Assembly: GCA_037441775.1 (NCBI GenBank) | Contig: JBBIRO010000023.1 | Location: 1-46,088 of the forward strand | Source of the DNA: CAMTWB01 sp037441775 | Lineage (GTDB): Bacteria; Desulfobacterota; Syntrophia; Syntrophales; CAMTWB01 | DNA: 46,088 nt | Reading direction: 5' to 3' | Shown here: one piece after another, positions 22,696-30,993 of the stretch | How the letters are laid out: each line of letters begins with the position of its first letter | Position numbering within the stretch: the stretch's first letter is position 1 | Made by a program: the position numbers and the translations under genes | The notes under the pieces: generated by a model | Seen by the model: only the letters and a program-made list of their open reading frames with translations | What the model was told of the DNA's origin: nothing | Databases searched by the model: none

Positions 22696-24087
22696 ATGAA
22701 ACAGTTCACGGCTTTTCTCAACCAAACGGAGATCCCCAAGCAATGGTACAACATCCAGGCCGATCTGCCCAGTCCCCTGCAGCCGCCTCTCCATCCCGGC
22801 ACCGGGCAGCCTATCGGTCCGCAGGACCTGGCGGCGATCTTCCCCATGAATCTCATTGAACAGGAAGTAAGCCAGGAGCGCTGGGTCAATATTCCCGATC
22901 CGGTACTCGAGAAGTTACTCCTCTGGCGTCCCACCCCATTGAGGCGGGCCCATGCGCTGGAGGCGGCGCTCGGCACCCCGGCCAGGATCTATTATAAGGA
23001 TGAAAGCGTCAGCCCTCCCGGCAGTCACAAACCTAATACGGCGATTGCCCAAGCTTACTATAATAAAATTGCCGGCACCAAAAGAATTACCACCGAAACC
23101 GGCGCCGGACAATGGGGAAGTGCGCTGAGCTTTGCCTGTGGTCTCTTCGGCCTGGAATGCAAGGTCTATATGGTGCGCATCAGTTATGATCAGAAGCCTT
23201 ACCGGCGGCTGATGATGAATACTTGGGGCGGGACATGTATACCCAGTCCCAGTGATCAAACCTCCATTGGACGAAAAATATTGGCTGAGAATCCTGATTC
23301 TCCCGGCAGTCTGGGAATCGCCATTTCCGAGGCCATCGAAGATTGTGTCACCTCAAAAGATACGCGCTACTCTCTGGGAAGCGTGCTTAATCACGTAATG
23401 CTGCATCAGACGATCATCGGTTTAGAAGCTAAGAAGCAGTTGGCCATATTTGGCGAGAAAAAAGTCGATGTGGTCACCGGCTGCGTGGGCGGCGGCAGCA
23501 ACTTTGCCGGCATCGCATTCCCCTTTGTACAAGATAAGATCAACGGCGCCCAAATCAGCATCATTCCGGCAGAACCAACCTCCTGCCCGACCATGACCCG
23601 CGCCCCGTTCATTTACGATTTCGGCGATACCGCCGCCACGACACCTCTGCTGCCGATGCACAGTTTGGGGCATAATTTCATCCCCCCGTCCATTCATGCG
23701 GGCGGCCTGCGGTATCACGGTGTTGCCCCGCTTGTCAGCCAGTTAATCTTGGAACAACTGGTAGAGCCGCGGGCCTATAATCAACTGGAGGCCTATGCGG
23801 CGGCGATCCTCTGGGCCAGGACGGAAGGCATTATCCCCGCCCCGGAAACAAGCCACGCCATTTGCGCCGTGATCGAACAGGCGAAACAGGCAAAAGAAGA
23901 GGGTAAAGAAAAAGTCATCCTTCTTAGCTTCAGCGGCCACGGGCTGATGGATCTGGGTGGCTATGATTCCTACCTGGGCGGCCGGCTGACGGACTATCCC
24001 CTGCCCGAGGCGGAGATGAAGGAATCCCTTAAAGCCATTGAAAATCTACCAAAACCAAATAAAGTACGAGCAGGAAAGCTGATCTGA
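22696..24087 (+). CDS. trpB2: Tryptophan synthase beta chain, TrpB2 type
   Basis: A 463-residue PLP enzyme of the TrpB2 subfamily, longer than ordinary TrpB (about 400). The PLP lysine is K112 in PPGSHKPNTA, the catalytic Glu is E134 (TTETGAGQWGS), and the phosphate loop is CVGGGSN (263-269). An N-terminal extension of some 60 residues is typical of TrpB2. These enzymes join indole and serine to make tryptophan, often without a standard TrpA; none is in the window. A strong AGGAGG precedes the ATG. Expression is probably controlled by the attenuator just upstream. Confidence 0.93.
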   Translation: MKQFTAFLNQTEIPKQWYNIQADLPSPLQPPLHPGTGQPIGPQDLAAIFPMNLIEQEVSQERWVNIPDPVLEKLLLWRPTPLRRAHALEAALGTPARIYYKDESVSPPGSHKPNTAIAQAYYNKIAGTKRITTETGAGQWGSALSFACGLFGLECKVYMVRISYDQKPYRRLMMNTWGGTCIPSPSDQTSIGRKILAENPDSPGSLGIAISEAIEDCVTSKDTRYSLGSVLNHVMLHQTIIGLEAKKQLAIFGEKKVDVVTGCVGGGSNFAGIAFPFVQDKINGAQISIIPAEPTSCPTMTRAPFIYDFGDTAATTPLLPMHSLGHNFIPPSIHAGGLRYHGVAPLVSQLILEQLVEPRAYNQLEAYAAAILWARTEGIIPAPETSHAICAVIEQAKQAKEEGKEKVILLSFSGHGLMDLGGYDSYLGGRLTDYPLPEAEMKESLKAIENLPKPNKVRAGKLI

Positions 24088-24093
24088 TATTAT

Positions 24094-24131
24094 CGTCAGG
24101 GGCGCCTACACGCCCCTGACGCTACTTTTTT
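24094..24131 (+). terminator. Intrinsic terminator after trpB2
   Basis: An 11-bp perfect stem, CGTCAGGGGCG (24094-24104) with CGCCCCTGACG (24111-24121), a 6-nt loop and a T-rich tail (24126-24131). It starts 6 nt after the trpB2 stop codon, so trpB2 is a single-gene unit behind its attenuator. Confidence 0.85.
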
Positions 24132-24137
24132 CCGATT

Positions 24138-24410
24138 ATGAGCCTAAACAATTATGATAACCTTACAACCTACTGTCCTCAGTTGGGCGGACTGATACCT
24201 TTTCATTTCTGCCGGGTGGCGGCAAGCGGTATCCTCTGCCGGAAGGTTGTAGTTTGCTGGGAGTTTAGTTTTGACATTGCCTCCTTTTTGGTCAAGCATT
24301 ATACCCCTGAAGAACTAAAAAATGCCCTTGCCGCTCCCACCCGAACCAGGCTTGCGCATATCGTGGACTGTGCCCAGAAGGCGATCGCCAACAAAAACCA
24401 GGAGTCCTAG
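24138..24410 (+). CDS. Small conserved cysteine-containing protein
   Basis: Ninety residues with CPQLGGLIPFHFCR and, after a short spacer, CRKVVVCWEFSFDI; four to five cysteines in this pattern suggest a small metal-binding domain. The rest is helical (YTPEELKNALAAP). Similar short proteins beginning with a CPxLG...C pattern are familiar from Deltaproteobacteria, but no function is known to me. No clear Shine-Dalgarno is seen; the start follows the trpB2 terminator. It is followed by a metallopeptidase gene 32 nt downstream. Confidence 0.6.
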   Translation: MSLNNYDNLTTYCPQLGGLIPFHFCRVAASGILCRKVVVCWEFSFDIASFLVKHYTPEELKNALAAPTRTRLAHIVDCAQKAIANKNQES

Positions 24411-24442
24411 CATAGCGGCTTTCTTTTGGGGAAAAAAACAGC

Positions 24443-24835
24443 ATGAAATCAGCCTTGCGCTTCAAGAAAACAAAAGTTGAGCAGGCCATAAGGGAAGCTC
24501 TAGCGGCATTGCCGCCCATCTTGCGAAAGAAGATGGAAAATGTGGAAATAATTCTTGAAGACTGGCCCGCGGCTGAAATCAGAAAAGAGATGGGGTTGAA
24601 ATCCCGCTACGATCTGCTGGGGCTCTACCAGGGGGTACCCCGGCCCGAACGGGAATTTCATTCCCCAGCGCTTCTGCCCGATACCATCACTATTTTTCAG
24701 GGACCAATTGAAGACCTCTGCCGCAACGAACGGGATTTAAGCAGGGAGATCAGGGCTGTCCTCTACCACGAGATCGGCCATTTCTATGGGTTTTCGGAAT
24801 CCGACCTGGCTGAGCTCGAGGAGGGTTTATCCTAG
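24443..24835 (+). CDS. Zincin-like metallopeptidase family protein
   Basis: A 130-residue protein of the Zincin_1 (PF06262, formerly DUF1025) family. The zinc motif H109-E-I-G-H113 stands in VLYHEIGHFYGFSESDLAELEE, near the C-terminus as usual. An earlier DLLGLYQGVPR segment, then TITIFQGPIEDL, forms the substrate-side sheet. The physiological substrate is unknown for the family. It follows the small cysteine protein and is 17 nt upstream of a GNAT gene, so the three may form one transcript. Confidence 0.88.
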   Translation: MKSALRFKKTKVEQAIREALAALPPILRKKMENVEIILEDWPAAEIRKEMGLKSRYDLLGLYQGVPRPEREFHSPALLPDTITIFQGPIEDLCRNERDLSREIRAVLYHEIGHFYGFSESDLAELEEGLS

Positions 24836-24852
24836 ATGAGGAGATACTGGCC

Positions 24853-25368
24853 GTGAAACCATTGACCATGACCGGACTGGATTTACAATATTCAATCAGC
24901 GGTTACTATCCCGGGGTGATCGGGCAGATAGTGGAGCTGCACGCGCTTTACTACCGCCAACACTGGGGGCTAGACATCTCCTTTGAAATACAGGTGGCCT
25001 CCGAGCTGGCCTCCTTCGTGGACAGTTTTGATCAGAAAAGAGATGGACTCTGGGTGGCGTCGACCGATGAAGGCCTAATTGGTTCTATTGCCATTGATGG
25101 CCGGGAAGAAAAAAGGGAGGGCGCCAGGCTGCGCTGGTTTCTCGTCGAGCCAAGGCTCCAGGGCAGAGGATTGGGTAAAAGGCTGATCGGGCTGGCAATA
25201 GACCATTGCCGCCAGGCCGGATACCGGCAGGTTTACCTATGGACATTCAGAGGCCTAAACGTCGCCCGCTGTCTCTACGAAAAGGAAGGTTTCGCGCTTG
25301 ACGGTGAGGAAGAACTTTTCCAATGGGGCAATGTGATCAGGGAACAGAAATTTATCCTGGCTCTTTAA
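24853..25368 (+). CDS. GNAT-family N-acetyltransferase
   Basis: A 171-residue acetyl-CoA-dependent transferase. Motif A, with the R/Q-x-x-G-x-G/A acetyl-CoA loop, reads LQGRGLGKRLIGLAI around residue 112, preceded by LRWFLVEPRL. The C-terminal motif B gives VARCLYEKEGF. The substrate cannot be inferred. A GTG start at 24853 is chosen because GAGGAG lies 9 nt upstream; an ATG 15 nt further is possible. No terminator is apparent after it. Confidence 0.85.
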   Translation: MKPLTMTGLDLQYSISGYYPGVIGQIVELHALYYRQHWGLDISFEIQVASELASFVDSFDQKRDGLWVASTDEGLIGSIAIDGREEKREGARLRWFLVEPRLQGRGLGKRLIGLAIDHCRQAGYRQVYLWTFRGLNVARCLYEKEGFALDGEEELFQWGNVIREQKFILAL

Positions 25369-25768
25369 TCAGCCTACCGACCACTTTTTTTCCATCCTGC
25401 GGCTTTGCCTTAACCACTCGCAAATTTGCCAACCTCGCAAAAAAAATAAAACCCTTTTCCCCTTAAGAAACGACAATTGGTCAAATGCTTATAATTAGCG
25501 TTCTTTCGGATACTTAACTCAACATCTTCTTTATCTCCTTTCGGTAACGAAAAAAAGTCAAGTTTGCCATCAAAAACAAGAGTAACGCAACTCTGCAAAC
25601 GAGCATTCTTCCGCTTCGTCAATAATAAGTTGACAAATTAAGAGCCAGACATTAGGGAGGGACTCAAGCCAGGGCAGTCCCCTCAGGTAATATTACGCTT
25701 CCGTTAATTGCTGCTTCCGGCTGCAGGATTGATACAACAAACGACCGTACGGGATTGTTGATCAGCTT
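25369..25768. other. 400-bp non-coding region with possible promoter and leader hairpin
   Basis: AT-rich DNA without a convincing gene. A 70-codon minus-strand frame (25410-25622) resembles nothing I know. Toward the right end, TTGACA (25630-25635) with TAGGGA 17 bp on (25653-25658) is a weak promoter candidate for the radical SAM gene. A hairpin GGGACT (25659-25664) / AGTCCC (25676-25681) follows in the presumed leader. Confidence 0.35.
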
Positions 25769-27223
25769 ATGAGAATTTTACTTATTAATGTTTCGGCCCG
25801 GCTGTCTACGGATGGCTCCCGTTTGATCTCGGCCTTGCTGAAAAGGGCGAATCATCAGGTAAAAATGGCTTTTCTGGCCCGGTTGGAGCCCCTGGAATAC
25901 AGCCAGCAGGAACTGGAGGCCTTAGATGAGCTGATCCGGGAGGCGGAGCTGGTTTTTATGGCGGTCTATAGTTTCTACGCCTTCCGCGCCGTGCAGATAA
26001 CAAATTACATTCATCGGAAATACCCGGGGCTGAAGGTGATTTGGGGCGGGCCCCATTGCATTTCCGCCCCGGAGTTGAGCCTGCGCCATGCTGACGGGGT
26101 ATGCTTTTCCGAAGGCGATCAGGCGGTAGTGGAACTGGTCCACCGCCTGGAGAACCAGACCGATTACCTATCCACACCTAACATGGCCTTCAAGGTAAAT
26201 GGAAAGTTACAAATCAATCAGGTACTTCCACCCTTCAGCGACCTGGACAGCCTCCCCTATTATGATTACGATCTGGAAAACCATTTTTTGCTGAACCAGG
26301 GTCTTTACCCGATGAGCAAAAAAATATTTCAGAAGCGGAACACCGTTTATCCTTATAATGCCCCCATTATATATTTGGTCACTTCCCGGGGCTGCCCGCA
26401 TCATTGTTCCTATTGTAACAATAGCCGTTATCTGGCGATGTTTGGTCGCCATACTCTTCGCTTTTATAGTCTTGACCGCATTTTGGCGGAACTGGAACAG
26501 ATTCTCCACCAGTATGAATTTTTCCGCTTGGTCGGTTTCGGGGATGATGATTTTTTTTCCCGGCCCGCGCGGGAACTCGCGGAGTTTGCCGAAAAATATA
26601 AAAAAAGGATTAACCTGCCTTTTGCAATAGCCATCAGCGCCAATGCCTATCACCAGGAAAAAATGGATTTATTATTGAATGCAGGTCTCAAAATAGTCCA
26701 AATGGGCGTTCAATCGGGCAGTCAAAGGGTTTTGGACGAGGTTTATCAGCGAAAAATAAAGGTCAGCAAGACCAAAGAGGTGGTAAGACAGTTGGAACCG
26801 CTTCTTAGGGAAAAACGACTGGACCTGCTTTTGGATTTCATCATTGACAGTCCCTTTGAAAACCCTGAAGATATAATTGAAACCTATAATTATTTAACCG
26901 AGCTACCACCCGGGGCGACGGTCAATTTCTTCTCTTTGGCCTTTCTGCCGGGTACGCCTATTTATGAGCGGGCGCTTAAAGAATTGATTATCGAACCCTA
27001 CTCAGAACAGGGATTCAGGTCTTTCGTTCGCGTGCAGGTAAAATATCAAAAAAATTACGAGATGTTTTTGGTATTGCTTCTTCGTCACCTCCAGGGCCAT
27101 CCCCGCTTGCGATTCTTGCTGCCCCGCATCCTGTTGCGGAACTTAAGCCGTAAGTGGGTGCGAAAGATAGCGGCGCTGTTGCCCCCGTCGTTTTATGAAC
27201 GGCTGCTCGGGAAAATCCAGTAG
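25769..27223 (+). CDS. B12-binding-type radical SAM protein
   Basis: A 484-residue enzyme with an N-terminal cobalamin-binding-like Rossmann domain (about 1-130; VIWGGPHCISAPE) that lacks the DxHxxG histidine motif. A radical SAM domain (about 195-410) follows, with cluster cysteines C209, C213 and C216 in SRGCPHHCSYCNN. The GFGDDDF and QMGVQSGSQRVLDEVY segments are typical of B12-dependent radical SAM methyltransferases and related enzymes. The C-terminal 80 residues are basic and helical. The substrate is unknown. A methyltransferase gene follows after 92 nt, so they may act in one modification pathway. Confidence 0.88.
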   Translation: MRILLINVSARLSTDGSRLISALLKRANHQVKMAFLARLEPLEYSQQELEALDELIREAELVFMAVYSFYAFRAVQITNYIHRKYPGLKVIWGGPHCISAPELSLRHADGVCFSEGDQAVVELVHRLENQTDYLSTPNMAFKVNGKLQINQVLPPFSDLDSLPYYDYDLENHFLLNQGLYPMSKKIFQKRNTVYPYNAPIIYLVTSRGCPHHCSYCNNSRYLAMFGRHTLRFYSLDRILAELEQILHQYEFFRLVGFGDDDFFSRPARELAEFAEKYKKRINLPFAIAISANAYHQEKMDLLLNAGLKIVQMGVQSGSQRVLDEVYQRKIKVSKTKEVVRQLEPLLREKRLDLLLDFIIDSPFENPEDIIETYNYLTELPPGATVNFFSLAFLPGTPIYERALKELIIEPYSEQGFRSFVRVQVKYQKNYEMFLVLLLRHLQGHPRLRFLLPRILLRNLSRKWVRKIAALLPPSFYERLLGKIQ

Positions 27224-27315
27224 CCATGGGACTCCTTCAGACGAAACTATTATCTGGGTATTGGAATAATCAATCCCTTCACATAGGAGTAAAACTCCCG
27301 AATCAAGGAGAGTAA

Positions 27316-28134
27316 ATGGAACGAAAACGGGCATACTTCATGGAAAACGAGGAAGAGACGCTGCGGCTTGACCTGAAAACCGACGAAGGTGCGGTGCGCC
27401 GGCAGGCCCTTTGGTGCGGTCTTAAGCCCGGTATGCGGGTCCTCGATGTGGGCTGCGGCCCTGGAAAGACGACAGCAGTCCTCCATGAGCTGGTTCAGCC
27501 AGGCGGGAGCGTGGTCGGGCTAGACTTTTCCCCCCAGCGGCTATCCTACGCGAGGGAACATTATGGAAGCCGGCCGGGACTTGAATTCCAGCTCGGTGAT
27601 TTAACCTCTCCGCCTCCAGAGCTGGGCAAATTCGACCTGATCTGGGTCCGCTTTGTCCTGGAGTATTACCGCAAAGAAAGCCCGGCCATCGTAGGCAAGC
27701 TGATCAATCTGCTGCACCCCGGGGGATATCTAAGCCTGCTTGATCTGGATTATAATTGCCTGAGTCATTATGAGCTGCCCGTCGGAGTGGGCGAGCTTTT
27801 GTCCAAACTGATGGCCCGGCTGGATGAAGAGCATAACTTTGATACCTTTGCCGGGCGGAAACTCTATTCTTATCTCTACGATGCCGGTTTAGAGGAAATC
27901 ACGATGAATCTGATGCCCCATCATTTGATCTATGGAGAGCTAAAGGATGCGGATCTCTTCAACTGGGTGAAGAAGGTGGAGGTCAATGCCGAACGACTCC
28001 AGGATCTCTTTGCCACTTACCCCGGGGGATACGATTCGTTTTTTGTCGATTTTAGGCGGTCGCTGCAAGACCCCCGCCGTTTCACCTACACCCCTCTCAT
28101 CTTGTGCAAGGGCAGAAGACCCTTAACAGGCTAA
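27316..28134 (+). CDS. Class I SAM-dependent methyltransferase
   Basis: A 272-residue protein with a Rossmann-type methyltransferase fold: motif I VLDVGCGPGKTT (43-54), motif II VVGLDFSPQRL, motif IV FDLIWVRFVLEYY, and a post-motif HPGGYLSLLDLDYN. The N-terminal 35 residues and a C-terminal helical region (about 190-270) probably bind the substrate, which is unknown. An AAGGAG lies 5 nt before the ATG. It is downstream of the radical SAM gene and converges with the histidine kinase gene, overlapping its end by 4 nt. Confidence 0.88.
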   Translation: MERKRAYFMENEEETLRLDLKTDEGAVRRQALWCGLKPGMRVLDVGCGPGKTTAVLHELVQPGGSVVGLDFSPQRLSYAREHYGSRPGLEFQLGDLTSPPPELGKFDLIWVRFVLEYYRKESPAIVGKLINLLHPGGYLSLLDLDYNCLSHYELPVGVGELLSKLMARLDEEHNFDTFAGRKLYSYLYDAGLEEITMNLMPHHLIYGELKDADLFNWVKKVEVNAERLQDLFATYPGGYDSFFVDFRRSLQDPRRFTYTPLILCKGRRPLTG

Positions 28135-30992
28135 CGGCCCTGTTCATCCAGAACCGCTCTTATCTCCGCCAGAAACTGGTCATAGAGGTAAGGTTTATGG
28201 ACAAAGCGGGCGGCGCCCGCCTCAATGACCGACCGGGTGGTAATTTGCTCCGTATAACCGCTTGTAATTATCACCTTGACCAGCGGATTTAATTTTAACA
28301 GCGCCAACAGGCATTCATGGCCGCCCATGCCGGGCATGATCAAATCCAGAATCACAAGTTGAATTGCGCCCTGCTTTCGCTGATAGATATTGAGCGCCTC
28401 CTCGCCGCTGCCGGCCGTTATTACCCGGTAGCCGCTCATGGCCAGGATTTCCTCGCTGGTCTCCAGTATGGATTTTTCATCATCGACAAGGAGGATCGTC
28501 TCTGCGCCGCCGCCAGCCTGGACCGGCATCTGCTCCTCTTCAACTATTTCCCGGGGGGCGGAACTCGGCACGGGAAAATAGATATAAAACGCCGTCCCCG
28601 CCCCGGGCTTACTGTCACAGGTGATATAGGCGCCGTGGTTCTTCACGATGCCATAGACCACCGACAATCCCAGCCCGGTGCCTCCCCTCGCCTCCTTGGT
28701 GCTGAAGAAGGGTTCGAAGATATTGGCCAGGGTTTCTTTCGTCATACCATGGCCATTATCCCGGAAGGTCAGGCGCACGTATTGTCCGGGATTGATCTCC
28801 ATATTATCGGCGTAACCAGCTTCGGTAAAGCGGGAATTCTCCGTTTTAATGGTTATTTTTCCCCCGGAAGGCATGGCATCGCGGGCATTTACCGCCAGGT
28901 TCATGATGATCTGGTTGATCTGCACCGGATCTCCGATGATGGGGCTTAGGTCCTCAGCCAGTTCCAGGTCAATACTGATCATTTTGGGAATGATGCTCTC
29001 CAAAAGTTCGTAGAACCTCCCTATTTCCTCATTGAGGTTCAGGGATTGCGGGATCGATGCCACCTGGCGGCTGAAAATCATTAGTTGCTTGATCAGATCA
29101 CTGGCCTTTTTCGTCAATTTGGCAATACTGTCAAGGTGTTTCCAATCGGGATCATCCGCCGTTTTTTTCAGGAGCAAAAGTTGGTTGTATCCACCTATGG
29201 CCTGGAGCAAATTGTTAAAATCATGGCTGACGCCGCCGGTGAGCCGACCGATGGCCTCCATCTTGGAGGCCTGGTAGAGCTGGGCCTCGAGACGTCGCTC
29301 TTCCGTAACATCCCTTAAGATACCCGTTAGCTCCGTTACCCGGCCCTCTTTGTCCAGATTAGGAGTGCAGTTCATCACAAACATCCGCTCCGCCCCTTTT
29401 TTATCTATAATCGCTCCTTGGAAATTTTTAATTGTTTCCTTATCTGCGTAAATCCTTTTCTGGATGGCACGATAACCTTCTTCTTCTCCCGCCTTGATAA
29501 AAGCGGTGAAATACCGGCCGATGGTCTCTTCCCGGGGGTATCCTGTGATCCGCTCCCAGGCGGGGTTCACATAAGTGATAGATCCTTCGCTATCCAGGGT
29601 GTAGATAATATCCGGGGCGTTATCGCTTAGGGAACGGTAACGCTCTTCGCTTTCCTGGATTCTCATGTGAGAAGCGGCATTGTGCATACTGATCGCGATC
29701 TGGTGGGCAATCCCCGTTAAGAGGCTGATGTCGCTCTCATTGAAGGAACGTGTGGCTCTGCTGTTGTCCACCGCCAGGACGCCTTCCGCCTCGCCTTTAT
29801 GGCCTTTATAGACGATGGGAACAGCGATGAAGGAACGAACCTCCAATCTCCGGACAAAATCCTGGCTCTTCTCGGAGAGTTTATCTTCGATGGTTGTGAG
29901 GTCGTTTATCAAAAACGGCCGCTGTTCCTTAAATGCCAAAACAGCAGGGCCCTTGGATTCCGGATTGTCCAGGTGGAAAATCGTGCTTTTCAGGAACTCT
30001 TCCTGTTGCGGCTCATAACCATAGCCCGCGGTGTAGCGGAGCAAGGTTTTATCGCTGTTGGCAAGCAAGATCATCCCCCGGTCGAAGTCGAGGCGATTTT
30101 CCAGGGCCCTCACGAAATATTTGAGGAGCTGGTTAATATCCAAGATACTGACCGAGGCCTGCCCGAGTTCACGAATCAGGTGGGCCTCGTTGTAACGGAT
30201 ATTTATTTGGTTGATAAGTAGATCCGCAGCGCTGCCCCGGTTTTCCAGATGGCTCGCCAAATCCCGGCAGGCGAGGGTTTTAGCATAAATGACACTACCG
30301 AGACTAAGGAGGGAGATTAAGAAAATATAGCCTAACATATAGGGGAAGGGCAGGACAAAAGCCAAGAAGAGGGCCGATAACGCTCCCCCAAGGGCCGCAT
30401 ATCGGCCGATCATCTCCCAGGCCTGGGAGGGCTGCCTTTCCCAGGTTACCAGGTAGCGACAGCAATCGCCGCCCTGATGGATGCATTGCGGGTGGTCCAC
30501 CCGGGCATAGCTTTTCGTAAAGACCTGGGCAATGGCTTCAATCATGCCTATCCGATTTTCACACTGATAGGGACGCTCTTTCACGCCGGGTCGCGGGATT
30601 GCGGTCATCTCCGCCTCGTTTTCGGAGATTTTATTTACCTTAAAAGTGATATGCCGTGATAAGGTAGCCGCCAGTTTTTCCGCCATCCAGTAGGCAATCG
30701 CGGGGGTCAGGAAGCTTGCGGCATATTGTCTTAGAATTCCAGCCGCCTGCGATGTGGCGCTGTAGCGGCCGGCCTCCCGGGCGGAGGTTGGCCCGTCCAC
30801 CGGGAACGCTACCTTTTCATAAAACCTATCAATCTCCTTTTGGGTGAACCAGTGCCCCCCATCTTCCAATTTATAATGGGAAATGCCGGCCTCACGGAGG
30901 AGACCTTCGAGATTTGCCTCCGGGTGCTTATTCCGAAGGTACTCCACATAATTTTTGATGAGGCTGCTGTTGTACAAAGGCGTATCCGTCAT
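28131..30992 (-). CDS. Hybrid sensor histidine kinase with V4R-like, GAF, PAS and receiver domains
   Basis: A 953-residue membrane-bound sensor. In order: a V4R/XylR-N-like ligand domain (about 55-185) ending in HPQCIHQGGDCCRYLVTW; two membrane helices (about 198-242); GAF (270-440); PAS (446-570); HisKA with phospho-acceptor H590 (GGVSHDFNNLLQ); HATPase (about 690-808: N703, DNGHGM, GTGLGLS); and a receiver domain with D837-D838 and phospho-acceptor D883 (LVILDLIMPG). C170, C177 and C178 may bind metal or an effector. The gene starts 1 nt after the PilZ-protein gene, so the two are co-translated. Its output partner is not in the window. Confidence 0.9.
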   Translation of the reverse strand: MTDTPLYNSSLIKNYVEYLRNKHPEANLEGLLREAGISHYKLEDGGHWFTQKEIDRFYEKVAFPVDGPTSAREAGRYSATSQAAGILRQYAASFLTPAIAYWMAEKLAATLSRHITFKVNKISENEAEMTAIPRPGVKERPYQCENRIGMIEAIAQVFTKSYARVDHPQCIHQGGDCCRYLVTWERQPSQAWEMIGRYAALGGALSALFLAFVLPFPYMLGYIFLISLLSLGSVIYAKTLACRDLASHLENRGSAADLLINQINIRYNEAHLIRELGQASVSILDINQLLKYFVRALENRLDFDRGMILLANSDKTLLRYTAGYGYEPQQEEFLKSTIFHLDNPESKGPAVLAFKEQRPFLINDLTTIEDKLSEKSQDFVRRLEVRSFIAVPIVYKGHKGEAEGVLAVDNSRATRSFNESDISLLTGIAHQIAISMHNAASHMRIQESEERYRSLSDNAPDIIYTLDSEGSITYVNPAWERITGYPREETIGRYFTAFIKAGEEEGYRAIQKRIYADKETIKNFQGAIIDKKGAERMFVMNCTPNLDKEGRVTELTGILRDVTEERRLEAQLYQASKMEAIGRLTGGVSHDFNNLLQAIGGYNQLLLLKKTADDPDWKHLDSIAKLTKKASDLIKQLMIFSRQVASIPQSLNLNEEIGRFYELLESIIPKMISIDLELAEDLSPIIGDPVQINQIIMNLAVNARDAMPSGGKITIKTENSRFTEAGYADNMEINPGQYVRLTFRDNGHGMTKETLANIFEPFFSTKEARGGTGLGLSVVYGIVKNHGAYITCDSKPGAGTAFYIYFPVPSSAPREIVEEEQMPVQAGGGAETILLVDDEKSILETSEEILAMSGYRVITAGSGEEALNIYQRKQGAIQLVILDLIMPGMGGHECLLALLKLNPLVKVIITSGYTEQITTRSVIEAGAARFVHKPYLYDQFLAEIRAVLDEQGR

Positions 30993-30993
30993 T

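Noticed and set aside
25410..25622. 70-codon minus-strand frame in the 400-bp gap
   Set aside because: No similarity, no Shine-Dalgarno and strong A-richness; not supported as a gene.
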